In this document: in pieces, positions 1 through 6,748 of the stretch
How the letters are laid out: each line of letters opens with the position of its first letter
Position numbering within the stretch: position 1 is the first letter of the stretch
Assembly: GCA_004554105.1 (NCBI GenBank)
Contig: SFNW01000084.1
Coordinates: forward strand, 1-8,431
Length of the DNA stretch: 8,431 nucleotides
Direction: 5' to 3'
Source of the DNA: Clostridiales bacterium
Lineage (GTDB): Bacteria > Bacillota > Clostridia > Oscillospirales > CAG-272
Position numbers and translations under genes: made by a program
Notes under the pieces: generated by a model
Database searches by the model: none
What the model was told of the DNA's origin: nothing
Seen by the model: the letters and a program-made list of their open reading frames with translations, nothing else

Positions 1-960
1 CTGACCCGCGAGGACATCGAGCATAACGCCGCCTGCTTCAAGAAGCAGATGGAGCGTTTCATCGACTTTTCGGACGGCAAGGCGCTGATGGTCAACAACG
101 CCGACTGGCTGTTAAACCTCAACTATGTCGACCTTCTGCGCGAGGTCGGCGCGTGCTTCTCGGTCAACAATATGCTGCGTGCCGAATGCTACAAGCAGAG
201 AATGGAGAAGGGACTCAGCTTCCTCGAATTCAACTACATGATCATGCAGAGCTACGACTTCTACGTTCTGTATCAGAAGTACGGCTGCAATATGCAGTTC
301 GGCGGCGACGACCAGTGGAGCAATATGCTCGGCGGTACCGAATTGATTCGCCGCAAGCTCGGCAAGGATGCGTATGCCATGACGATTACGCTCCTGACCG
401 ACTCGCAGGGCAAGAAGATGGGCAAGACCGCGGGCAACGCCGTTTGGCTCGACCCCGCCAAGACCTCGCCCTACGACTTCTTCCAGTACTGGAGAAACGT
501 CGACGACGCGGACGTCATCAAGTGCATGAAGATGCTGACCTTTATGCCGCTTGAGGAGATTGCGGAATACGAGAAATTGAGCGGCAGTGACCTCAACCGC
601 GCCAAGGAAAAACTCGCCTACGAACTGACCGAGCTGGTACACGGCAAGGACGAGGCGGAAAAGGCGTTGACTGCGGCGAGAGCGGTCTTTGCAAACGGCG
701 GCGTCTCCGCCGATATGCCCTCGACGGTTCTCACCGATGCAAACTTCACGGACGGCAAAATTTCGGTTATTGATCTGCTGACGCTTTCGGGACTTGCGCC
801 CTCGCGCGGCGAAGCCAGACGTCTGATTCAGCAGGGCGGCGTCCTCGCGGGCGACGAAAAGGTCGACGCAATAGACAAGAGCTTTGAAAAAACGGCGTTC
901 GAGGGCGACGGCATCATCGTCAAAAAGGGCAAAAAGACCTTCCATCGCTTCACTTTATAA
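1..960 (+). CDS. tyrS: Tyrosyl-tRNA synthetase, 5' end outside window
   Basis: Class I aminoacyl-tRNA synthetase that activates tyrosine with ATP and loads it on tRNA-Tyr in the cytoplasm. The frame is open from base 1, giving 319 residues of a protein usually about 400-425 long, so roughly the first 90-100 residues, including the HIGH motif, lie upstream. Visible: the tyrosine-pocket pattern Y79-xxx-Q83-xx-D86 (YMIMQSYD), the GGDDQW block at 101-106 (commonly GGSDQW), and the KMSKS-loop variant KKMGKT at 138-143 (bases 412-429) followed by AVWLDP. An S4 RNA-binding domain covers about 254-316 and recognises the tRNA. The internal ATG at 49 is not the start, because conserved sequence (LTREDIEHNA) precedes it in frame. 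It ends with a tandem TAA-TAG (958-963). murB follows after 17 bases, which suggests co-transcription. The catalytic N-terminus and any upstream T-box leader cannot be seen. Identity is secure. Confidence 0.97.
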   Translation: MTREDIEHNAACFKKQMERFIDFSDGKALMVNNADWLLNLNYVDLLREVGACFSVNNMLRAECYKQRMEKGLSFLEFNYMIMQSYDFYVLYQKYGCNMQFGGDDQWSNMLGGTELIRRKLGKDAYAMTITLLTDSQGKKMGKTAGNAVWLDPAKTSPYDFFQYWRNVDDADVIKCMKMLTFMPLEEIAEYEKLSGSDLNRAKEKLAYELTELVHGKDEAEKALTAARAVFANGGVSADMPSTVLTDANFTDGKISVIDLLTLSGLAPSRGEARRLIQQGGVLAGDEKVDAIDKSFEKTAFEGDGIIVKKGKKTFHRFTL

Positions 961-966
961 TAGAAC

Positions 967-972
967 GGGGAG
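967..972 (+). promoter_or_regulatory. Ribosome binding site of murB
   Basis: GGGGAG lies 5 bases before the ATG at 978, inside the 17-base tyrS-murB gap. It supports the murB start. The gap is too short to hold a promoter or a terminator. Confidence 0.7.
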
Positions 973-977
973 ACTTT

Positions 978-1907
978 ATGTCAATCGAAGCATTTGAAAA
1001 GGCGCTTTGCGACCTGCCGCAGACGGCGGAAAAGCGGCGTTTCTTCATTCGGCATGATTTTCCGCTTTCGCGCGTGACGTCGTTCCGCATCGGCGGCAAT
1101 GCCGACCTTGCGGTCTATCCGGCGGACGCCGAGGCGTTTGCCTATGCGCTCGACACGGCGTGGCGGGAAAATGTCGCCTATACCATTCTCGGCAACGGCA
1201 GCAACACGCTTGCCTCGGATAAGGGCTTTCGCGGCGTCGCGTTTATCACGACCGATATGCGCGGCGTGAAAATCGACGGCACGCGCCTTACCGGCGGCTG
1301 CGGCGTTCTGCTCGGCAGCGTCGGCACGAACGCTTCGCACGCGGGGCTTTCGGGCGTCGAATTTGCCAACGGCATTCCGGGGACGCTCGGCGGCGCGGTC
1401 TATATGAACGCGGGCGCTTACGGCGGACAGCTTTCCGACGTTGTCTGCGAGACCGAATGCTATGACCTTGACGCGGGAAAGGCGTTGCACCTGACGAATG
1501 CCGAGCAGCACTTCGGCTATCGGCACAGCGTCTTTATGGAGAAAAACTATATCGTGCTTTCGGCGACCTTGCAGCTGAAAAAAGGCGACCCCGACGCCAT
1601 TCGCGCCGAAATGAACGATTATTTGCAGCGTCGCCGCGAAAAGCAGCCGCTCGAATACCCGAGCGCGGGCAGCGTATTCAAGCGCCCCGAGGGGTATTTC
1701 GCGGGGAAGTTAATCGAGGACGCGGGGCTGAAAGGGCTGCGCGTCGGCGGCGCGGTCGTATCGCCGAAGCACGCGGGCTTTATCGTCAACACGGGCGGCG
1801 CGACGGCAAACGATGTGCTGACCCTGATTGACAAAATCAAAGAGAGCGTACTCCAAGCAAGCGGCGTTGCGCTTGAATGTGAGATTCGCTTCATCGGAGA
1901 ACGCTGA
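978..1907 (+). CDS. murB: UDP-N-acetylenolpyruvoylglucosamine reductase MurB
   Basis: FAD enzyme that reduces UDP-GlcNAc-enolpyruvate to UDP-MurNAc with NADPH, the second committed step of peptidoglycan precursor synthesis in the cytoplasm. It has 309 residues, close to the short Bacillus/Staphylococcus type (about 300) and shorter than E. coli MurB. FAD-binding segments: RVTSFRIGGNAD (32-43), ILGNGSNTL (70-78) and GIPGTLGGAVYMNAGAYGG (132-150). Predicted catalytic residues: R182 in YRHS, S232 in AGSVFKRP (the proton donor in the family) and E302 near the C-terminus in ECEIRFIG. The substrate-domain block GKLIEDAGLKGLRVGGA (243-259) is also present. The ATG at 978 is chosen because GGGGAG stands 5 bases upstream and the N-terminus aligns with the family. 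The TGA stop shares its last base with the whiA ATG (TGATG), so the two are probably translationally coupled. Nothing catalytic is missing. Confidence 0.97.
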   Translation: MSIEAFEKALCDLPQTAEKRRFFIRHDFPLSRVTSFRIGGNADLAVYPADAEAFAYALDTAWRENVAYTILGNGSNTLASDKGFRGVAFITTDMRGVKIDGTRLTGGCGVLLGSVGTNASHAGLSGVEFANGIPGTLGGAVYMNAGAYGGQLSDVVCETECYDLDAGKALHLTNAEQHFGYRHSVFMEKNYIVLSATLQLKKGDPDAIRAEMNDYLQRRREKQPLEYPSAGSVFKRPEGYFAGKLIEDAGLKGLRVGGAVVSPKHAGFIVNTGGATANDVLTLIDKIKESVLQASGVALECEIRFIGER

Positions 1908-2791
1908 TGTCGTTTTCCGCAGACATCAAAACCGAGGCGGCGGCACTGCCCGTCAAAAAGACCTGCTGTCGTCGCGCACTGATTGCAGGTGCGCTGCTTG
2001 CGGGCGCCGAATGCAGTGAACGGACGCTTTCGGTGCAGCTTGACTGCCTGCCCGCTGCCGAGCTTTGCGCACATCTTGTGCGCGAGCAGTTCGGCAGAGA
2101 CGCAGAGCCCGAGTCGCTCGGCGGCAGAGGCACTTATCTCCTTGCCTTTGAATCCAAATCGGCGGCGGCACTTCTGCACGACGTCGCCGAAAATCCCGCC
2201 GCGCAGTTTCACTGCGGGGAATGCGCCGCCGCGTTCTTTCGCGGACTCTTTATCGGCGGAGGCACGGTCAGCGCACCGCGCAAATATTACCACCTTGAAC
2301 TGAAAAGCCGCTATGCCGCCGACCTTGCGCCGCTTTGCGCGCTTGCGGCGGACAACGGAATCGCGCTCAAAGTCTCGACGCGGCTCGGCAAACAGACGCT
2401 CTACGCCAAGGACAGCGGCGTGATTGAGGATTTTCTCTTCTTTATCGGCGCGGGCAAGCAGGCGTTTGCCTTTGTCAACGCCAAAATCGGGCGCGAAATC
2501 AAGAATGATATCAACCGCCGCACAAACTGCGAGACCGGCAACATCGCCCGCTCGACCGCATCGGCGGCAAAGCATCTTGCCGCGATTCGCGCACTGGACA
2601 AGCACGGACGGCTCTCGGAGCTGGGACCGGATCTTGAGTATACCGCGCGAATGCGGCTGGAAAACCCCGAAATTCCGCTTTCTCAACTCGGGCAGATGAT
2701 GACGCCCACGGTTTCAAAGCCGGGGCTGTACCACCGACTCGAAAAAATCTGCTCGATTGCCGCTTCGCTCGGCGAAACCGAAAAGGACTGA
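1907..2791 (+). CDS. whiA: WhiA, DNA-binding sporulation/division regulator
   Basis: WhiA-family protein of 294 residues, slightly short for a family usually about 300-330. Known members control sporulation genes in Streptomyces, and in Bacillus subtilis affect cell division and chromosome segregation, where a classical promoter-switch role is less clear. Layout: an N-terminal degenerate LAGLIDADG-homing-endonuclease fold with family blocks KKTCCRRALIAGALL (17-31), FFRGLFIGGGTVSAP (110-124) followed by YYHLEL, and NRRTNCET (203-210). A C-terminal helix-turn-helix covers about 241-282 (RLENPEIPLSQLGQMM, then VSKPGLYHRLEKI). The LAGLIDADG catalytic acids are not evident, as usual for WhiA. Its ATG overlaps the murB stop by one base and GGAGA sits 6 bases upstream (1896-1900), so the start is well supported. 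dnaE follows after 20 bases. In many Firmicutes whiA follows rapZ and yvcK; here murB is directly upstream. The recognition-helix sequence PGLYHR looks unusual. Confidence 0.95.
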   Translation: MSFSADIKTEAAALPVKKTCCRRALIAGALLAGAECSERTLSVQLDCLPAAELCAHLVREQFGRDAEPESLGGRGTYLLAFESKSAAALLHDVAENPAAQFHCGECAAAFFRGLFIGGGTVSAPRKYYHLELKSRYAADLAPLCALAADNGIALKVSTRLGKQTLYAKDSGVIEDFLFFIGAGKQAFAFVNAKIGREIKNDINRRTNCETGNIARSTASAAKHLAAIRALDKHGRLSELGPDLEYTARMRLENPEIPLSQLGQMMTPTVSKPGLYHRLEKICSIAASLGETEKD

Positions 2792-2795
2792 ACAT

Positions 2796-2804
2796 AAAAG
2801 GAGG
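2796..2804 (+). promoter_or_regulatory. Strong Shine-Dalgarno that sets the dnaE start
   Basis: AAAAGGAGG ends 7 bases before the ATG at 2812, an ideal spacing. An in-frame TTG at 2806 lies only 1 base after this element and so cannot be its start codon. It is the strongest ribosome binding site in the window. Confidence 0.85.
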
Positions 2805-2811
2805 TTTGGCA

Positions 2812-5800
2812 ATGCAATTCGTGCATCTGCATCTGCACAGCGAATACAGTTTGCTTGACGGCGCGTGCCGCATTGCCGACATTCCGAAAGCGGCAAAGGC
2901 GGCAGGGCATACCGCCGTTGCCGTGACCGACCACGGCGTGCTTTACGGCGCGGTCGCATTTTACAAAGCGTGCCGCGCGGAGGGCATCAAGCCGATTATC
3001 GGCTGCGAGGTCTACGTCGCGCCGCGCACCCGCTTTGACAAAGAGGGCAGGCGCGATGCGTCGGGCAACCATTTGGTGCTGCTGTGCAAAAATCAAAAAG
3101 GCTATGAAAACCTGATTTACATGGTCTCAAAGTCCTTTACCGAGGGCTTTTATCAAAAGCCGCGCGTGGATATGGAGCTGTTGCGCGCGCATTCCGAGGG
3201 GCTGGTCGCGCTGTCCGCCTGCCTTGCGGGTGGGATTCCGCGCGCGATTGTCAGCGGCGACTACGCGGGGGCGCGTTCGTATGCGCGCACGCTTGCCGAC
3301 ATCTTCGGCGAGGGAAATTTCTATCTCGAACTGCAAAATCACGGCATTCCCGAGCAGAAAGAGGTCAACGAGGAACTTATCCGCATGGCGCGTGAACTGT
3401 CCCTGCCGCTCGTCGCGACCAACGACGTCCACTATCTGCGCAAGCTCGACGCCGAGCATCAGGCGGTTATGATGTGCATTCAGACCAACCGCACGCTCGC
3501 CGAGGGCAAGCCTGTCGGCTTTGAAACCGAGGAGTTTTACTACAAATCCACCGCCGAAATGGAGGCGCTGTTCGGCGACATTCCCGAGGCGCTCGAAAAC
3601 ACGGTGAAAATTGCCGAAATGTGCAATTTTGACTTCACGTTCGGCAATCTCTATCTGCCGAAAATCGGCGCAAAGGACGGAAAAGCGCCCTTTGAACAAC
3701 TTCGCGCCTATACCTTTGCGGGGCTGGACGAAAAAATCGCGGGCGGCTACATCGTCCTTGACAAATATACAAAAGAAGAGTATATTGCCCGTGCCGAGTA
3801 TGAGCTTTCGGTCATCGAGAGCATGGGCTTTACCGATTATATCCTGATTGTGCGCGACTATGTGACCTACGCCAAGACGCACGGTATTCCGGTCGGTCCG
3901 GGCAGAGGCTCGGGCGCGGGCAGCCTTGTCAACTATCTTGTCGGCATCACCGACGTGGATTCGCTGCGGTTTGAACTGCTCTTTGAGCGTTTCCTCAACC
4001 CCGAACGCATCAGTATGCCCGATATTGACGTCGATTTCTGCTACGAGCGGCGCGACGAGGTGCTGCGCTACGTTTCGGCGCATTACGGCGCGGAACACGT
4101 TGCGCAGATCGTCACCTTCGGCACGATGGCGGCGCGCGCCGCCATTCGCGACGTCGGGCGCGTGTTCGGTATGAGCTATGCCGAGGTGGACAGGGTTGCC
4201 AATCTTGTGCCGCGCGAACTCGGCGTGACGCTTGCCGACGCGTTGAAGCGTAAGGAACTGAAAGAGCTGTACGAGAGCGACGCGAACATCGCGCGGCTGA
4301 TTGATACGGCGCGCGCGCTGGAGGGTATGCCGCGGCACGCTTCGACCCACGCGGCGGGCGTGGTAATCACCGACAAAGAGGTTTCGTCCTATGTTCCGCT
4401 GTCGGTCAACGGCGACACGATTGTGACGCAGTTTGACATGGACACGGTTGCCGAACTGGGGCTTGTCAAATTCGACTTCCTCGGTCTGCGGTATCTGACG
4501 ATTATCGCCGACGCCGAGCGCATGGTGCGCGAGAGCGACCCTTCGTTTGACGTCAAGAAGATTCCGTATGATGACAAGGCGACCTACGCGCTCATCTCCG
4601 AGGGACGGACGGACGGCGTTTTTCAACTTGAATCCAAGGGCATGAAGCAGGTGCTGATGCGCCTTTGCCCCGATTCGATTGACGACATCATCGCGGCAAT
4701 CGCGCTGTACCGTCCCGGACCGATGGACTCGATTCCGCTCTACATCGAGCGGCGGCATGGGAAAAATAAGCCCGAATATAAAAATCCCGTGCTCGAAAGA
4801 ATTCTCGGCAAGACCTACGGCTGTATCGTGTATCAGGAGCAGGTCATGGAGATTTTCCGCGAGATTGCGGGCTACAGTCTCGGCAAGGCGGACATCGTGC
4901 GCCGCGCCATGTCCAAGAAAAAGGCGTCGGTCATGGAGGCGGAGCGGCAGGTCTTTGTCTCGGGCGCCGTCGAGCGCGGCATGATCGAGACCGACGCTAT
5001 AGCGCTCTTTGACGATATGGCGAGCTTCGCAAGCTATGCCTTCAATAAGAGCCACGCCGCCTCCTACGCGGTGCTGTGCTATGAGACCGCATACCTCAAG
5101 GCGCATTCTATGAGCGAATACATGGCGGCGCTGCTGACCTCGGTACTCGGCGATTTCGGCAAGACCGCCGAATACATTGCCGAATGCGCCAAGGCGGGCA
5201 TTCGCGTCCTGCCGCCCGACATCAACGAAAGCTCGACCGCGTTTTCGGTCAAGGGCGGCGCGATCCGCTTCGGACTGCTTGCGCTCAAGGGCGTCGGCAG
5301 GCTGTTCGTCGAGCAGCTCATCGGCGAGCGACGGGAAAACGGCGCGTTTGAGAGTTTTGAAGATTTCATCACGCGCATGGGCGGGTACGACTTGAACAAG
5401 CGACAGATCGAGTCGCTGATTAAAAGCGGCGCGTTCGATTCGCTCGGCGTTTACCGCAGTCGACTGCTCGCGTCCTATGAGAAAATCATCGAGAACGCGC
5501 AGAGCAAAAACCGCGCCGAAATCGACGGGCAAATCGACATTTTCGCGTTGTCGGACGCAGGCTCGACCGCCGCGGCGTCGGTGCGCTTCGATTATCCCGA
5601 TATTCCCGAGTTTTCGCTGCGCGAAAAACTGATGCTTGAAAAAGAGTGCTCGGGTATGTACTTTTCGGGGCATGTGCTGAACGATTACGAGAAGCATATC
5701 GACTCGCTCGGCGCGGCGAAGATTGCGGACATTCTCGCCTCCTTCGAGGAGGACGCGGAACTGCCGCCTTATCGCGACCGACAGGCGGTCACGGTGGCGG

Positions 5801-6273
5801 GCATCGTCACCAAGAAGACGGTCAAAACGACAAAAAACGGCGACAGCATGGCGTTTGTCACCGTGGAGGACCGCTCGGGCGAAATCGAGATTGTCGTATT
5901 TGCAAGGCAGTATATGGCGAGCGCGGCACTGCTCGTCAACGAAACGCCTGTCGTCGTGCGCGGCACGGTTTCGGCTAAGGACGAGGAAAAGCCGCGAATC
6001 CTGATGAACGCCTGCGAGCGGCTGCTGACCGACGCGGAATTTGCCAAGGGTAAGCCGAAAACGCTCTACCTGCGCGTCGCTTCGATTGACGCGCCCGCGG
6101 CGCGGCAGGCGGTCACAGCACTTCGACAAAGCCCCGGCGACTGTCCGGTCGTGCTTTACGATTTGAGTAAGGCGCGCTATGTCCGCCTCACCGACTGCGC
6201 GGTGCGGATTTCGGACACGCTTTGCGCAGCGCTTCGCAGTTTGCTCGGCAAGGACAATGTCGTCGCCAAATAG
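2812..6273 (+). CDS. dnaE: DNA polymerase III alpha subunit DnaE
   Basis: C-family DNA polymerase catalytic subunit, 1153 residues from the ATG at 2812, a normal length for DnaE. The N-terminal PHP domain (about 1-270) keeps every expected metal-ligand position: H7/H9, D16, D40-H41, E66, H87, C137, D205 and H207. The polymerase core carries GPGRGSGAGS (362-371), catalytic D404 and D406 in PDIDVDF, HASTHAAGVV, the third catalytic aspartate D555 in KFDFLGLR, and YRPGPM (633 onward). A helix-hairpin-helix follows near LLALKGVGRLF, then a likely beta-clamp motif QIDIF (907-911), an OB-fold (about 993-1070, VTVAGIVTKKT onward) and a short C-terminal domain ending GKDNVVAK. There is no exonuclease insertion of the PolC type. 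In Firmicutes DnaE usually works beside PolC; whether PolC exists here cannot be told. It is the last gene of the tight + strand run, and its TAG directly touches the stop of the opposing gene. Confidence 0.98.
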   Translation: MQFVHLHLHSEYSLLDGACRIADIPKAAKAAGHTAVAVTDHGVLYGAVAFYKACRAEGIKPIIGCEVYVAPRTRFDKEGRRDASGNHLVLLCKNQKGYENLIYMVSKSFTEGFYQKPRVDMELLRAHSEGLVALSACLAGGIPRAIVSGDYAGARSYARTLADIFGEGNFYLELQNHGIPEQKEVNEELIRMARELSLPLVATNDVHYLRKLDAEHQAVMMCIQTNRTLAEGKPVGFETEEFYYKSTAEMEALFGDIPEALENTVKIAEMCNFDFTFGNLYLPKIGAKDGKAPFEQLRAYTFAGLDEKIAGGYIVLDKYTKEEYIARAEYELSVIESMGFTDYILIVRDYVTYAKTHGIPVGPGRGSGAGSLVNYLVGITDVDSLRFELLFERFLNPERISMPDIDVDFCYERRDEVLRYVSAHYGAEHVAQIVTFGTMAARAAIRDVGRVFGMSYAEVDRVANLVPRELGVTLADALKRKELKELYESDANIARLIDTARALEGMPRHASTHAAGVVITDKEVSSYVPLSVNGDTIVTQFDMDTVAELGLVKFDFLGLRYLTIIADAERMVRESDPSFDVKKIPYDDKATYALISEGRTDGVFQLESKGMKQVLMRLCPDSIDDIIAAIALYRPGPMDSIPLYIERRHGKNKPEYKNPVLERILGKTYGCIVYQEQVMEIFREIAGYSLGKADIVRRAMSKKKASVMEAERQVFVSGAVERGMIETDAIALFDDMASFASYAFNKSHAASYAVLCYETAYLKAHSMSEYMAALLTSVLGDFGKTAEYIAECAKAGIRVLPPDINESSTAFSVKGGAIRFGLLALKGVGRLFVEQLIGERRENGAFESFEDFITRMGGYDLNKRQIESLIKSGAFDSLGVYRSRLLASYEKIIENAQSKNRAEIDGQIDIFALSDAGSTAAASVRFDYPDIPEFSLREKLMLEKECSGMYFSGHVLNDYEKHIDSLGAAKIADILASFEEDAELPPYRDRQAVTVAGIVTKKTVKTTKNGDSMAFVTVEDRSGEIEIVVFARQYMASAALLVNETPVVVRGTVSAKDEEKPRILMNACERLLTDAEFAKGKPKTLYLRVASIDAPAARQAVTALRQSPGDCPVVLYDLSKARYVRLTDCAVRISDTLCAALRSLLGKDNVVAK

Positions 6274-6651
6274 TCAGGTGGAAAAGTCCTCAATCAGCGT
6301 GGCAAGGTCGGAAAAACTGTAGAGCGTAATGCCTTTTTTCAGGGCTAATCTGTCGCTTTCGGGCAGGGTATCGACCAGCACGTCGACAAAATCGAGCAGC
6401 AGCCCGCTTTTCGCGTCATAGATGCCGATTTTTCCGCCGCATTCATACAGGGTGTAGAGCGCAGAGCCGCCGAGCATCGGCGCGGAAACGCTCACGGTAC
6501 GGCTTCTTTCGGCGGCAAGCTCGGCTTTCAGCCGGTCGACGGTATGCTGCGTCACGGCGGCAAAGACGGCAAACGCCGTGAGCAGAAGAGAAAGAGCGAG
6601 CAAAAGCGCCGCAGTGACGCGCTTTTGTCCCGCGGGAAGTTTTATTTTCAT
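6274..6651 (-). CDS. Membrane-anchored protein with BofC-C-terminal-like domain
   Basis: Small protein of 125 residues, function unknown. After a basic N-terminus (MKIKLPAGQKR) comes one hydrophobic segment, about 12-33 (VTAALLLALSLLLTAFAVF), which is a signal anchor or an uncleaved signal peptide. A short charged helical linker follows (VDRLKAELAAERS, 38-50). The outside domain (about 65-123) contains GGKIGIYDAKSG, then DVLVDTLPESDRLALKKGI and LATLIEDF. This pattern matches, from memory, the C-terminal domain of BofC as seen in many clostridial proteins (EGKIxVY, LDVYVSTLPEADQ, GIEV, LLEDY). BofC in B. subtilis is a secreted forespore inhibitor of SpoIVB signalling; a sporulation role here is only a suggestion. 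The start ATG (6649-6651) has AAGGAA 9 bases upstream, and codon use is like the neighbours. It is convergent with and abutting dnaE, and divergent from the PBP gene. The gene is probably real, with moderate confidence in the domain name. Confidence 0.75.
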   Translation of the reverse strand: MKIKLPAGQKRVTAALLLALSLLLTAFAVFAAVTQHTVDRLKAELAAERSRTVSVSAPMLGGSALYTLYECGGKIGIYDAKSGLLLDFVDVLVDTLPESDRLALKKGITLYSFSDLATLIEDFST

Positions 6652-6748
6652 AAATCGTAATTCCTTATCGGTTTGTTGTCAATATTATTTGCAGCGGCGC
6701 AGAATCTATTCGGCAGCCGCTCGAAACGAATTTTTCAAGAGGTACATC
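6652..6748. promoter_or_regulatory. Divergent intergenic region (BofC-like gene / PBP gene)
   Basis: This 97-base AT-richer gap is the only real intergenic space in the window and must hold the start signals of both flanking genes unless they are read through from elsewhere. The + strand candidate is TTGTCA (6676-6681), 18 bases, CAGAAT (6700-6705): a good -35 and a weak -10. The - strand candidate is AATAAT (6689 down to 6684) as a -10 with no matching -35; it would give a leader of about 25 bases. The - strand RBS AAGGAA is at 6666-6661. The odd palindrome CGGCAGCCG (6711-6719) and an AGCGGC/GCCGCT pair (6693-6698 with 6716-6721) could be an operator but may be chance in GC-rich DNA. The promoter assignments are tentative. 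Confidence 0.4.
6737..6742 (+). promoter_or_regulatory. Ribosome binding site that sets the GTG start of the PBP gene
   Basis: AAGAGG lies 6 bases before the GTG at 6749. No in-frame ATG occurs until residue 44, which is inside the transmembrane segment, so this site decides the start. Confidence 0.7.

Noticed and set aside
112..945. A 277-codon open frame on the - strand across tyrS, and a similar one at 981-1526 across murB
   Set aside because: Same cause: both are in codon register with well-supported + strand genes and reflect avoidance of TTA, CTA and TCA.
1619..2686. A 355-codon - strand frame spanning the murB-whiA junction
   Set aside because: It crosses two securely identified genes, has low-complexity arginine/alanine-rich sequence and no motif.
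2806..2811. TTG at 2806 as the dnaE start
   Set aside because: It is only one base from the AGGAGG element, too close to be used; the ATG at 2812 has ideal 7-base spacing and matches the family N-terminus.
3127..6129. A 1000-codon open frame on the - strand across dnaE
   Set aside because: Its triplets coincide exactly with dnaE codons, so its stops correspond to sense TTA, CTA and TCA codons, which this GC-rich genome hardly uses. The protein has no recognisable motifs, while dnaE has all of its own. It is a by-product of codon bias.
6654..6682. Perfect TTGACA on the - strand (6682-6677) with TACGAT (6659-6654) as a promoter of the BofC-like gene
   Set aside because: Transcription would begin inside the coding sequence and would exclude the ribosome binding site at 6666-6661.
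6693..6735. Stem AGCGGC/GCCGCT followed by TTTTT as an intrinsic terminator
   Set aside because: The stem is only 6 pairs with a 17-base loop, and the T-run starts about 10 bases after it, so it does not fit a functional terminator.
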